Shown one piece after another: positions 1 to 9,795 of a stretch of DNA of 64,000 bases. The translations under genes and the position numbers were made by a program. Where the stretch lies: assembly GCA_013285445.1 (NCBI GenBank), contig CP053448.1:2773530-2837529 (forward strand), in the 5' to 3' direction. The first letter of the stretch is position 1. The number at the start of each line of letters is the position of its first letter. The notes under the pieces were generated by a model. It saw nothing but the letters and a program-made list of their open reading frames with translations, made no database searches and had not been told where the DNA came from. This DNA comes from Pseudomonadota bacterium (lineage in GTDB: Bacteria; Pseudomonadota; Gammaproteobacteria; Xanthomonadales; Wenzhouxiangellaceae).

Positions 1-9
1 GCACCACCA

Positions 10-1218
10 GTGACCGCAACACCCGATCATGCATACCGTGCCGAACTCGGCAGTCGCGAACTGTTTCCCGAACTCCAGCCGACGGTCTACGCCAACCACG
101 CCTCCCTGTCGCCGCCGAGCCTCCCGGTTCGCCAGGCCGTGCAGGCCACCCTGGACGGTTATGCGTGCCGGGGCATGGCCTGGTACGGCGAAGAAACCGC
201 ACGGCGCGAGCGTTTGCGCGGGAAGCTTGCCGGGTTGATCGGCGCCAACGCCACCAACGTGGCGCTGGTGCCCAACACCTCGGCCGGAGTGCTGGCGGTT
301 GCGCTGAGCCTGCCCTGGCAGCGCGGCGATCGGGTGCTGATTTTCAACCGTGAGTTTCCCACCAACATCACTCCGTGGCAGCAGGCCGCGCGGCGCCACG
401 GGCTGGAGCTGGTGTGGATGGATTCCGAGGCCTTCCGCGTCGATCGCGGCACCGCGCTCGAGGCGCTGGAGGATCATCTCCGCACCGGCGTGCGCCTGGT
501 TGCCGTCAGCGCGGTGCAGTTCACCACGGGTCAGCGAATGCCGCTGGCGCGCATGGGCGAGCTCTGCCGCCGCCACGGCAGCGAGCTGTTCGTCGATGCC
601 ATCCAGGCCATGGGCATCGTGCCGCTGGATGTCGAAAAGATGGGTATCCACTACCTGACCGCCGGCAGTCACAAGTGGCTGATGGCGCCGGAAGGACTGG
701 CCGCCCTTTACGCGCGGCCGGACGCGGCCGAACGCCTGCAGCCGGCGGTCGCCGGATGGCTCAGTCACCAGGACGCGTTTGCGTTCCTCAGTAAGGGCCC
801 CGGTCACCTGCGCTACGACCGCCCCTTTCACAAAGGCGCGCGCATGGCCGAAGCCGGTACGCCCAACACCCTGGCCGCGGCCGGGCTGGAAGCCAGCCTG
901 GCATTGATCAGCGAGCTCGGCGTTCCGGCAATCTTCGACCATGTCCAGGCCTGGCACGATAGCGTCGAGCCCGGTCTGATCGAGCGCGGCTTAGAGAGCT
1001 CGCGCATGACCGATCCGTCGGGGCGCTCTGGCATCCTCAGCGTGCGTCCGGCCAACCCAGGGGAGGCACCGGCGTGGGCTAGAGCCCTGTCCGAGCACGG
1101 CATCAGCTGCGCCAGCCCCGACGGCTGGCTGCGCTTCTCGCCGCACTGGCCGAATACGATCGCAGAGGCCGATCAGTTGCTCGGGGCTGTTGACGCCACG
1201 CAGGCGCAGCGTTGCTAG
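10..1218 (+). CDS. Class V aminotransferase-fold PLP enzyme (cysteine desulfurase-like)
   Basis: Fold-type I PLP-dependent enzyme of the class V aminotransferase/cysteine desulfurase superfamily, 402 residues. An N-terminal FPEL-x5-VYANHASLSP segment opens the fold, and the Schiff-base lysine sits in AGSHKWL (K222). The C-terminal small domain ends near residue 400. A GTG at position 10 can start it, but no stop precedes it in frame, so the true start may lie before the window. Without the mobile sulfur-transfer cysteine loop being recognisable I cannot tell desulfurase from selenocysteine lyase or kynureninase-like activity. It converges on the secreted propeller gene 64 bases downstream. 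Confidence 0.8.
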   Translation: MTATPDHAYRAELGSRELFPELQPTVYANHASLSPPSLPVRQAVQATLDGYACRGMAWYGEETARRERLRGKLAGLIGANATNVALVPNTSAGVLAVALSLPWQRGDRVLIFNREFPTNITPWQQAARRHGLELVWMDSEAFRVDRGTALEALEDHLRTGVRLVAVSAVQFTTGQRMPLARMGELCRRHGSELFVDAIQAMGIVPLDVEKMGIHYLTAGSHKWLMAPEGLAALYARPDAAERLQPAVAGWLSHQDAFAFLSKGPGHLRYDRPFHKGARMAEAGTPNTLAAAGLEASLALISELGVPAIFDHVQAWHDSVEPGLIERGLESSRMTDPSGRSGILSVRPANPGEAPAWARALSEHGISCASPDGWLRFSPHWPNTIAEADQLLGAVDATQAQRC

Positions 1219-1282
1219 AAACTCATGGATCAAGCGTGCTTGCCAACCCGGCATGTCCACTTGCGCATCGGGTGAATACTCA

Positions 1283-3451
1283 CTAACGGCCGGACACAAG
1301 AGCCTCGAAGCCAGCGTGGAAGATCGGGTCGGTCGTACTGTCAGTCATACGCGTCAACCCGTGGCTGGGAATTCCATCGATGGCGTCGAACACCCCGGCC
1401 ATCCACAGTTGGCCGGTAGTAGAGTCGATCAGGAAATCGCGCGGGAATCCGTCGAGCGTGCCCAGCCCTTCCCAGGTGCCGGCATTGTCGCGCAGCAGGA
1501 AGCTGGCCGGATGGCCCCAGAAGGTCGTGAAATTGCCACCGACGTAGAGCATGCCCTGATAGTCAATCAGGGCTTCCACCGACATTCCGGCCACGCCGTC
1601 GCGGTACTGCCTCCAGACGTTCCCGTCCCAGACCGCCAGCCGTTCGGCCGGCTGCCCGCCGGCCTCGGAGAAATAGCCGCCGGCCAGCAGCTCGTCGCCG
1701 CGGCTATAGAGCACTGAAACCCCGCCGTTCATCCCTCCGGCCAGGTCGTCCATATCGGCACCGTCCCAGGCCGCGACATCGCTATAAATGCCGTTTCCGT
1801 CCCCGAAGTCGCCACCCATGAACAGGCGCCCGGCGTGGACACGCATCGTGTTGATCTGGCCGAACAACTGGGGACCGAAACTCTCCCAGGTGCTACCGTT
1901 CCATCGGCGCACGCCGCCCAGCCCGCCGGCATAGAGCTGATCGTCGAAGACCGCCACGGCATCCCCTCCGCTGCCGTTTCCGATGGCATGCCAATCGGCG
2001 CCATCATAACGCGCGATGGCCGTGACCGGCTGGCCATCGACCGCGGTGAAGTCGCCGGTCACGACCAGGTCGCCGTTCCACATCGTGGCGTCCCACACGG
2101 CATTGTCGAAGGTCGCGAACTGCTCCCAGCCGCCGGACCCCAGGCGCGCGATGCGCCCGACCAGTTGATCGCCGGCGGTAAAAAACGCGCCCATCCCGAT
2201 CAGCCCATAGGGTGTCTCGATCAATTTCGTCGGCCCGGACAACAGGCCCAGCCCGGTTCCAAGTGCCTGCCACTGCCCGCCATCGTAGGCGGCAATGTTC
2301 CAGCTGACCGTGGCCGTACCGTAATCCAGCGGCAGCGCCGCACCAGCCCACTTGAACTCGCCACCCACGACCAGCCGACCGTCATGCACGGTCATCGCGA
2401 TGGCCGTGGTCGACAGGTCGCTGCCGTCAACTCCGCCAACGCTGTGCCAGTTGGTCCCGTCCCAGCGCGCCACCGCTCGGCTGGGCACCCCGCCCTGTCC
2501 GTCAACCTCGATGAAGTCGCCGCCGACATACAGGCTGCCGGCGAAAACTTCCAGCGAGGACACATCCGCCGAGATGTCCCAGTCCGGAATACCCTGGCCC
2601 AGTCCCTGCCAGGCCAGACCATCAAAACAGGCCACCCGACGGGCCGTCGGCGGATCGGACAGGTGGAAGTTGCCGCCGGCACACAACGCATCTTCGAACA
2701 GCTTCAGCGCGTGGACGCCCGTTCCCGCCGGACCCGGGATGCCAGTCCCGACGGAAGTCCAGTTGGTACCGTCCCAGGCCGCAAGGTTGGCAACCGAGGA
2801 CGCCCCGCCAGCATTCTCGAACTCGCCGCCCACGTACAACACTCCGGCGACAGGATCGACTTCCAGCGACAGCACCTTCGGTTCAAATCCGCCGTGTACG
2901 CCGTCGCCGACCGGCCGCCAGGACGTGCCGTCCCAGCGCGCGATTCCGGCAACCGGCTGGCCGTCGGCGGTATCCAGCAGCCCGCCGGCATACAGTTCGC
3001 CGTCGAAAACCTCAAGTGCGAACACCGTGGCCTCGGCCGCCCAGCTCAGCTCCAGCCCATCGCCCAGCGCGCGCCACGAGGTGCCGTTCCAGGTCGCCAC
3101 GCTGCTGGCCGGAACCCCCCCGGCGGCGCTGAAACGACCGGCAACCACAAGTTCGCCCTGGTAGCTTGCCATGGCCCGGACCAGTCCGCTGACCCCTTCG
3201 CCCGATGGGCCTGACAGCGGGCGCCAATCCTGGCCGTCGTAACGCGCCACGTGCGAAAGCGCACTCCCGCGCGCCTCGAACTCGAGCCCGCCGGCAATCA
3301 GCTCGCCGTCGTGGACGCCCAGCGCGAACACCCGGCCATTCAGGCCCGGCCGGTTGAAGTCCTGCGACCACCCGACCTGGCCGAACGCGGGTCCCGCCAT
3401 CGACAGGGCCAACATGAGCGCGAGAAAATGTTGAGTCATCAATCGTTTCAT
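1283..3451 (-). CDS. Secreted beta-propeller repeat protein with GFE-type C-terminal tail
   Basis: Exported protein of 722 residues made almost wholly of about 45-residue repeats of the type 'LYVGGxF...AxWDGxxWxxLGxG', the pattern of Kelch/WD-like propeller blades in extracellular proteins. The ATG at 3451 was chosen because it begins a clean signal peptide (MKRLMTQHFLALMLALSMAG, cleavage after AFG). The open frame continues upstream to 3556 without signal character. The last residues read DPIFHAGFEALVSGR, a tail also seen in the esterase at 29603-30589. No catalytic motif is visible. It may be a surface or secreted binding protein, but its ligand is unknown. Confidence 0.75.
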   Translation of the reverse strand: MKRLMTQHFLALMLALSMAGPAFGQVGWSQDFNRPGLNGRVFALGVHDGELIAGGLEFEARGSALSHVARYDGQDWRPLSGPSGEGVSGLVRAMASYQGELVVAGRFSAAGGVPASSVATWNGTSWRALGDGLELSWAAEATVFALEVFDGELYAGGLLDTADGQPVAGIARWDGTSWRPVGDGVHGGFEPKVLSLEVDPVAGVLYVGGEFENAGGASSVANLAAWDGTNWTSVGTGIPGPAGTGVHALKLFEDALCAGGNFHLSDPPTARRVACFDGLAWQGLGQGIPDWDISADVSSLEVFAGSLYVGGDFIEVDGQGGVPSRAVARWDGTNWHSVGGVDGSDLSTTAIAMTVHDGRLVVGGEFKWAGAALPLDYGTATVSWNIAAYDGGQWQALGTGLGLLSGPTKLIETPYGLIGMGAFFTAGDQLVGRIARLGSGGWEQFATFDNAVWDATMWNGDLVVTGDFTAVDGQPVTAIARYDGADWHAIGNGSGGDAVAVFDDQLYAGGLGGVRRWNGSTWESFGPQLFGQINTMRVHAGRLFMGGDFGDGNGIYSDVAAWDGADMDDLAGGMNGGVSVLYSRGDELLAGGYFSEAGGQPAERLAVWDGNVWRQYRDGVAGMSVEALIDYQGMLYVGGNFTTFWGHPASFLLRDNAGTWEGLGTLDGFPRDFLIDSTTGQLWMAGVFDAIDGIPSHGLTRMTDSTTDPIFHAGFEALVSGR

Positions 3452-3784
3452 GGCCTTGCCACGGTTTGGCTGGTGGGACAATCGTACACACACTGTAATG
3501 TCTGACGTTTTTCCAGCCGCGGTTATTCCGTCCAACGTAAGCGCCGTCAAACCCATCCCCTGTTCAACGCGCCATGGATCACTGCGCTGACTCCATCGGT
3601 TTTCACGATGGAGAGCGGATAGCGAGCAGACGTTACCTCAAGGCCGGTCATCGAGGCGAAGACGCAGCGTACGCGCCTGCGGCCAGTCGCGCTCGAATCG
3701 AAAAGCTGACCCGTTCATAACCCTGTCCTATCCTGCTGCTGCGGTTCTCGGGTTTTGAGAATCAATTAGGCATAATGCCGGGTC
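3452..3784. other. Divergent intergenic region, no gene seen
   Basis: A 333-base gap between the divergent propeller gene and the AddB-like nuclease. Both promoters should lie here. I found no open frame with a credible start, no strong inverted repeat and no convincing -35/-10 pair with normal spacing. Confidence 0.6.
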
Positions 3785-6412
3785 ATGAGTGGCGAGCCGG
3801 CTTCCAATTCCACGATCCTGACGCCCACCACCCGCCTGGCCCGGTCCGAAAACCTGCGCCTGGCGCGTGTGCGGATCGCCGATGGCGCCAGCGCCTGGCT
3901 GCGGCCGCCGGTGCTGGCCTTTCCGGCCTGGCTGGCGCAGCTGCGCAACGACGCGTTCCTGGCCGGCGAGGAAGAGCGGGTGCCAATCACGGCCGACCAC
4001 GCGCTGATGCTGTGGCAGTCGGTCATCGATCGCGACGTGTTCATCGGTGAACCCAGGGTAGCCGAGATGGCCGCTGCAAGCTGGCGGCTCATTCACGAAT
4101 ACTGCATCGACGCGCCCGCCGACTGGCCTAATCTGATGCTCAGCGAAGACAGCCGGCATTTCCGCGCGTGGACCCGCCGGTTTGTGGAGATGTGCGATCA
4201 AAAGGGCCTGATCGACGAATGGCGCTTCGCCAGCCAATTGCCTGCCCTGATCGAGGCCGGCGACATTGCGCTGCCGGCGGCCATCCGGCTGTCAGGCTTC
4301 GAATTGCCGCTGACGCCGCTGCAGCGCGCCATACTGGACGCGGCCGAAGCAGCCGGCACGCACATCCACCGCGACCCGCCGCCCGGAAAGGCGCAACTGC
4401 CCGAGAAAGTGACCGCCCACACCGAGGAGGCGGACGAACTGCTGGCCGCAGCAGCCTGGGCTCGTGGCCGGCTGGAAGCAGGTCCCGACCAGCGCATTGC
4501 CGTTGTCGTGCCGGGACTGCGCGAGCAACTCGCTACGGTCGAGCGGGTTTTCCGCCGGGCCTTCGCCCCCGGCAGCTTCGCGCTGGATGCCGACCGCGAC
4601 GAACCGTGGCACGTGTCGCTTGGACCGCCCCTGGCGCGCTGGCCGCTGGTGGCTGACGCCTTGTCATTGCTCAAGCTCGACCCGCACCGCATCAGCCAGC
4701 CGCAGGTTGCCGAAGTGATTCGATGCCCGTTCCTGGGCGGTTGGGAAGTCGAGTCTCGCTCCCGTGCCGGCGCACTGGCCGCCACCATCCGCTACCAACC
4801 CTACTGGCTGCGCGTCGGCCAACTAACTTGGCAGGCTGGCGAAAGCGGCGCGAAGCGGCTTTCGGCTCACCTTGCCGAGTGGGAACTGCTGCGCCGAAAA
4901 CACCACGACAGGAGCTTGCCGTCCGAGTGGGTGGCGCGCTTCCAGAAGGAACTCGAAGCGCTCGGATTCGGCCGTGGACGCGGACTCGACAGCCGCGAAT
5001 ACCAGGTCCTGCAGCGCTTCCACGACCTGCTCGAGGACTTCAGCACACTCGACCTGGTCGTTGAGCGGCCGCTCGCACGTATCGAAGCCTTGCGCCAGCT
5101 CAGCGAGCGCGCCAGCGCCGCAACGTTTCGCGAGCGCAATCCGGGTGCGCCTGTTGAAATCCTGGGTGTGGAGGAAGCGCTGGGCTCGCGCTTCGACGCA
5201 GTCCGGGTGACGGGACTGGATCACCAGGCCTGGCCGGGGCCGACGAGGCGCGACCCCTTTATACCGGCCATCCTCCAGGATGCTGTGCCCGCCGCAACCG
5301 CCGAAGGCGCGCTCAAACGGGCGCGCGCTGAGCTGGCCGGCCTGATGCGGGCCGCACCGGCAGTCTCCGGCAGCTTCAGCCGCGGCAACGACGACGAAAG
5401 GCGCCATCTCACTCCGCTGCTGTCCGGCACTTGTGTGGAAGAGACCGCTGAAGTCCGATCGATCGAGCCGGCGCAGATGGAAGCACCCATCGAGGACGTC
5501 ATGGCTCCGGAGCACCCGGGCGGCAAGGTCCGTGGCGGTATCTCGGTGCTGCAGCGCCAGTCCGACTGCCCGTTCAAGGCGTTCGCCGAAACGCGACTGA
5601 ATGCGCGCGACCTGACGCCGCCGCGCCCAGGCCTTGACGCGCGCGACCGCGGCAGTCTGGTGCACTGGGCCCTGGAGCACTTCTGGAGCGATCTCGACGG
5701 CCTCGCCGCGCTTGACGCCCTTGACGAGACGGAACTCGATGGGCGCATCGCCGCCGCCCGCGACACGGCCCTGGCAAGGCTGGAACGGCGCAGTCCACTG
5801 GTGCTCAGTGAAGCGGGCCGGGCCCTGGAAGCCGAGTGCCTGGACCGTTCCCTGCGCCGCTGGTTGGCCATCGAAATCAGGCGTGGGGCATTTTCGGTCG
5901 CGGCGCGGGAGGCGAATATCGAGCTGATCTTCGACCACCTCCGCCTGAACGGCAAGATTGACCGCATCGATCAGATCCAGGACGGCGGTACCATCGTGCT
6001 CGACTACAAGACCGGCGATGCCCGGCACGGCAAGTGGGCACCGCAGGCGCGTCTGGCCGACGTGCAGTTACCCGCCTACGCCACTGGCCTTCAGCCGCAC
6101 CCGGTTGCCATCGCCTTCGCCCGCCTGCGGCCCGACAGCATGGGCTTTGACGGCCTGGCGGGGACCGACACCGGCATTCCGGGCCTGCACGTCGTCGGCG
6201 AGATCGGGGGCCGGTCGAAATTCCGGGACGTCGAATCCTGGTCGTCGCTGGTCGACGACTGGCGCGAACGGCTCGAGGCCCTGGCTGCCGGGTTCCGAAC
6301 CGGTCGGGCCGAAGTCCATCCGCGCGACAACCAGGTCTGCAAATACTGCCATCTCCACGCCCTTTGCCGCATCAACGAGCGGGTCAGCCTGCCGGAGGCC
6401 GACGATGAGTGA
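3785..6412 (+). CDS. PD-(D/E)XK nuclease family protein, AddB-like repair subunit
   Basis: 875-residue probable DNA double-strand-break repair nuclease, partner of the overlapping helicase gene. The N-terminal two thirds resemble the inactivated helicase body of AddB-type proteins. The C-terminal third holds the RecB-family nuclease: GKIDRID (about 723) followed by VLDYKTG (DYK at 740-742) and QLPAYA. Four cysteines, C595 in SDCPFKAF and C852/C855/C861 in a C-x2-C-x5-C cluster near the end, match the 4Fe-4S staple that encloses the AddB nuclease. I recall bacterial homologues being called 'probable DNA repair protein' (TIGR03623). ATG at 3785. Its stop overlaps the next start by 8 bases, indicating translational coupling. 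Confidence 0.85.
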   Translation: MSGEPASNSTILTPTTRLARSENLRLARVRIADGASAWLRPPVLAFPAWLAQLRNDAFLAGEEERVPITADHALMLWQSVIDRDVFIGEPRVAEMAAASWRLIHEYCIDAPADWPNLMLSEDSRHFRAWTRRFVEMCDQKGLIDEWRFASQLPALIEAGDIALPAAIRLSGFELPLTPLQRAILDAAEAAGTHIHRDPPPGKAQLPEKVTAHTEEADELLAAAAWARGRLEAGPDQRIAVVVPGLREQLATVERVFRRAFAPGSFALDADRDEPWHVSLGPPLARWPLVADALSLLKLDPHRISQPQVAEVIRCPFLGGWEVESRSRAGALAATIRYQPYWLRVGQLTWQAGESGAKRLSAHLAEWELLRRKHHDRSLPSEWVARFQKELEALGFGRGRGLDSREYQVLQRFHDLLEDFSTLDLVVERPLARIEALRQLSERASAATFRERNPGAPVEILGVEEALGSRFDAVRVTGLDHQAWPGPTRRDPFIPAILQDAVPAATAEGALKRARAELAGLMRAAPAVSGSFSRGNDDERRHLTPLLSGTCVEETAEVRSIEPAQMEAPIEDVMAPEHPGGKVRGGISVLQRQSDCPFKAFAETRLNARDLTPPRPGLDARDRGSLVHWALEHFWSDLDGLAALDALDETELDGRIAAARDTALARLERRSPLVLSEAGRALEAECLDRSLRRWLAIEIRRGAFSVAAREANIELIFDHLRLNGKIDRIDQIQDGGTIVLDYKTGDARHGKWAPQARLADVQLPAYATGLQPHPVAIAFARLRPDSMGFDGLAGTDTGIPGLHVVGEIGGRSKFRDVESWSSLVDDWRERLEALAAGFRTGRAEVHPRDNQVCKYCHLHALCRINERVSLPEADDE

Positions 6413-9400
6413 CTCGAGAGCGCGCCAGCTGGCCGTCGAACCGGAGCGCTCGGTGATCGTTCAGGCCCCGGCCGGTTCGGGCAAAACGACCCTGCTGGTC
6501 GAGCGCTACCTCGGCCTGCTCGGCGTCGTCGAGGCGCCAGAAGAGATACTGGCAATCACCTTCACGCGCAAGGCCGCCGCGGAGATGCGCGAGCGCATCC
6601 TGCAGTTTCTCGAACCCGATTACGAGGCCGGCGGGGCCCACGAGGAAGCGGCGCTGACCAAGGCGCGGGCCGTAGCCGACAAGGTGGCCGAGTGGGACCT
6701 GCTGGATAATCCGCAGCGTTTGCTCATTCGCACTATCGACAGCTTCAACCACTACCTGGCCCGGACCATGCCGGTGGCCAGCCAGCTCGGCCCCGTGCCC
6801 GCGCCGGCCGAAAACGCCCGGGTGCTGTATCGCAAGGCCGCACGCCGCCTGCTGGTGCGCGCCGAAGGCCGCGACGAGCTGGCCGAGGACGTCAGGCACC
6901 TGCTGCTTTGGCGCGACAACCGCAGCCAAGATATCGAGGATCTGCTGGTCGAACTGCTCGGCAAGCGTGAGCAGTGGCTGCGCGCACTGGGCATGAGCGG
7001 CCGGCCCGAACGTGAGGTCTTCGAGCGGACGCTGCACGAAGTGGTAGCCGATCAGCTCCAGTCGGCTCGTGGTGCTCTCGAGAACGGGCTGCTTGCGGCT
7101 CAAATCGTCCCCGAATCACTGCTCAAGTGCCTGCGCGATGCCGCCGCCAGCCTGCAGGCCGAGGGCGTGGCCTCGCCCCTCGATGACTGCAATGACCTGA
7201 CCGACCTGCCCGGCGCTGATGCGGATGACCTGCCGGGCTGGCGCGCTCTGGGCTTTACCCTGCTGACTAAAAATGGCGGCTGGCGCGCCGCGCCCAACAA
7301 GAAACAGGGATTCCCGGCCAAAAGCGAGCACAAGGATCGTATCGTGGCCATGCTCGATGCACTGCGCAACGACGACGGGCTCGCCGGCTGGATCGACCGC
7401 GCCCGGTCCCTGCCCGAGCCGCGCTACGGGGACACCGAGTGGGACGTACTTGCCGCGCTGGTCCGGGTGCTCGAAGCCACCGCCGCTGAACTCGAGCTGG
7501 TGTTCGCCGAGACCGGCCAGAGCGACTTCGCGGGTATCGGCGCGGCCGCCCTGCGCGGCCTGGGCGACGAGGAGACGGGCTATACCGACCTGGCGCTCTA
7601 CCTGGACCGAAGAATCAAACACATCCTCGTCGACGAATACCAGGACACCAACTGGGGCCAGTACCACCTGCTGGAAAAGCTCGTCGGCGGCTGGCAGGCC
7701 GGCGAGGAGCGCAGCCTGTTTCTGGTCGGCGATCCCATGCAGTCAATCTATCGCTTCCGTGAGGCCGAAGTCGGGCTGTTCATGCGCACGCGCGAGCGCG
7801 GCATCGCGGCTCAGACCGTCGAGTCCTGCCGTCTGACGCGAAACTTCCGCTCGCGCGCCGAGATCGTCGACTGGGTCAACACATCGCTCGGCCCGATCTT
7901 TCCCGAAGCCGAGGACATTTCGGCCGGCGCGGTGAGCTACGCCCCTTCAGAAGCGGGCCGCGATACCGGCGGCCGGGTCGACGTTCTCGCCCAACCCAAC
8001 CGGGCCGGCGAAGCCGAGGCCGTGGCCCAAACCGTCGCCGCAGCGCTCGAAGACCGCCGCGACGACCCGGACTTTTCGGCGGCCATCATCGTGCGGGCAC
8101 GCTCGCATTTAGCCGACATCCTGCCGGCCCTGGAGCGCCACGCGATACCCTACCGAGCCGTCAAGCTCGACCCCCTGCTGACCCGGCCGGTGGTGCAGGA
8201 CCTGCTGGCCATCACGCGCGCCATCGCCAATCCGGCCGACACCGCGGCCGTGTTGTCCGTGCTGCGCTCGCCGGTGTGCGGACTCACGCTTGCCGACCTG
8301 CACGCCCTCGCCGGGGACGGCCGTTCCACCGACGACGCCGACGCCCTCAAGCGCCTGTCCGGAGACGGTCAGCGCCGCGCCAAACGGGTATTCGAAGCGC
8401 TCGAGCGCGCCAGCGGCCAGTGGCGCAAGCGCTCCATGCGCGATCTGGTGGAGGGCGCCTGGACGCGGCTGGGCGGGCCGCAGGCAACAAAACGGCCGGC
8501 GTCAGAGCAGCGCGATGCCGCCGCCTATCTCGACACCCTGTCGGCGGCCGAAGAACAAGGCCTGCTGGCCGACTGGAACGCCTTCATGGAACTGCTCGAC
8601 GAGCAGTACACCGAAGGCGATCCGCGGCGGGACGATATCCGGCTCGAGATTCTGACCATGCACGGCGCCAAGGGCCTGGAATGGGACCTGGTGGTCCTGC
8701 CCGGTCTCGACCGCGGCACCGGCGGCAGCAACCGCGGGCTGCTCTACTGGCTGCCCTTTACCCCGGAGTCCGGCGAGGAGCGCGTGCTGATCGCGCCGCT
8801 GAGAGCGTCCGACCAGGACGACAACACCAACCTGATCAAACTGATCCGCGATGAACAAAAGCAGCGCGAAGCCTACGAGCACCAGCGCCTGCTATACGTC
8901 GCCGCAACACGGGCGCGCGAACGGCTGGTGCTTTCGGCCACGCTCGATTCCACGCGCGATGAAATCAAGCCGGGCTCGGGCAGCCTGCTCGCCGATCTGT
9001 GGCCGACCTGCAGCCAGGATTTCCTGAGCGCGCTTGAACGTTCACCGGAACCGGCCGACAGCGATTCGAATGCCGGCCAGCTGCCGGACCAGTTTCTGCG
9101 CCGAATCCGCAGCGACTGGCAGCCGCCGATCGGCGATCGCCTGGCCTGGCGCCCAGCCCTGCCGCCGCGCGAGCGCGAAGTCGAAGTCGAGTTCAACTGG
9201 GCCGGCATCCAGGTGCGGCGTATGGGCACGGTGCTCCATCGCCTGCTCGAACGCGTCGGCCAAATCGGCGTCGAGAATCTCGACGAGCAGCACCATGCCT
9301 CTTTGCGCAATCGGATCCCCGGCTTGCTCAGGGCAATGGGCACCGGCAGTCGCGATCTCGAAACCACCGTCGGCCCCATCCGCGAGGCCTTCGAGCGGAC

Positions 9401-9734
9401 GCTTAACAGCGAAACCGGCCGCTGGATTCTCAGCGCGCACCATCGCCAGGCGGCCTGTGAACTGCCGCTTTCAGGCGTGATCGACGGCCAGCTGGTCAAC
9501 GCCGTCATCGACCGCACCTTCATCGACGCCGAGGGCACACGCTGGATCATCGACTACAAGTCCGGCTACCACGAGGGCAGCGACCTGGAGGACTTCCTCA
9601 GCGAGGAAGCCGGACGCTACAGCGCGCAGCTGGAAACTTACAGGCGCCTGTTCGAGCAGATGGGCGAGAGCGACATCAGAACCGCAATCTACCTGCCGCG
9701 GCACGGCGAACTGCGACTGGTCGGCGAAGGCTGA
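6405..9734 (+). CDS. UvrD/Rep-type helicase-nuclease, AddA-like
   Basis: 1109-residue superfamily 1A helicase with a fused C-terminal nuclease, expected to form a processive end-resection complex with the upstream protein. Motifs in order: Walker A APAGSGKTT (21-29), motif Ia TFTRKAAAEMRER, Walker B DEYQDTN (about 410), motif III GDPMQSIYRFREA, motif V MHGAKGLEWD, motif VI LLYVAATRARERL, then a RecB-type nuclease ending WIIDYKSG (about 1049). The ATG at 6405 lies inside the upstream gene's 3' end (8-base overlap). The open frame extends back to 5958, but only as a shadow of that gene. No Chi-recognition claim can be made from sequence alone. Confidence 0.9.
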   Translation: MSDSRARQLAVEPERSVIVQAPAGSGKTTLLVERYLGLLGVVEAPEEILAITFTRKAAAEMRERILQFLEPDYEAGGAHEEAALTKARAVADKVAEWDLLDNPQRLLIRTIDSFNHYLARTMPVASQLGPVPAPAENARVLYRKAARRLLVRAEGRDELAEDVRHLLLWRDNRSQDIEDLLVELLGKREQWLRALGMSGRPEREVFERTLHEVVADQLQSARGALENGLLAAQIVPESLLKCLRDAAASLQAEGVASPLDDCNDLTDLPGADADDLPGWRALGFTLLTKNGGWRAAPNKKQGFPAKSEHKDRIVAMLDALRNDDGLAGWIDRARSLPEPRYGDTEWDVLAALVRVLEATAAELELVFAETGQSDFAGIGAAALRGLGDEETGYTDLALYLDRRIKHILVDEYQDTNWGQYHLLEKLVGGWQAGEERSLFLVGDPMQSIYRFREAEVGLFMRTRERGIAAQTVESCRLTRNFRSRAEIVDWVNTSLGPIFPEAEDISAGAVSYAPSEAGRDTGGRVDVLAQPNRAGEAEAVAQTVAAALEDRRDDPDFSAAIIVRARSHLADILPALERHAIPYRAVKLDPLLTRPVVQDLLAITRAIANPADTAAVLSVLRSPVCGLTLADLHALAGDGRSTDDADALKRLSGDGQRRAKRVFEALERASGQWRKRSMRDLVEGAWTRLGGPQATKRPASEQRDAAAYLDTLSAAEEQGLLADWNAFMELLDEQYTEGDPRRDDIRLEILTMHGAKGLEWDLVVLPGLDRGTGGSNRGLLYWLPFTPESGEERVLIAPLRASDQDDNTNLIKLIRDEQKQREAYEHQRLLYVAATRARERLVLSATLDSTRDEIKPGSGSLLADLWPTCSQDFLSALERSPEPADSDSNAGQLPDQFLRRIRSDWQPPIGDRLAWRPALPPREREVEVEFNWAGIQVRRMGTVLHRLLERVGQIGVENLDEQHHASLRNRIPGLLRAMGTGSRDLETTVGPIREAFERTLNSETGRWILSAHHRQAACELPLSGVIDGQLVNAVIDRTFIDAEGTRWIIDYKSGYHEGSDLEDFLSEEAGRYSAQLETYRRLFEQMGESDIRTAIYLPRHGELRLVGEG

Positions 9735-9795
9735 TACGGCCCGAGCGCGCCGGGCGAGCCGTGCTGTCAGACCGTGAAGCCGCGCCCAGGGAACC

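Noticed and set aside
1835..3214. Plus-strand open frame of 459 codons opposite the propeller gene
   Set aside because: Composition mirrors the repeats of the real gene on the other strand, with no ribosome-binding site or recognisable domain.
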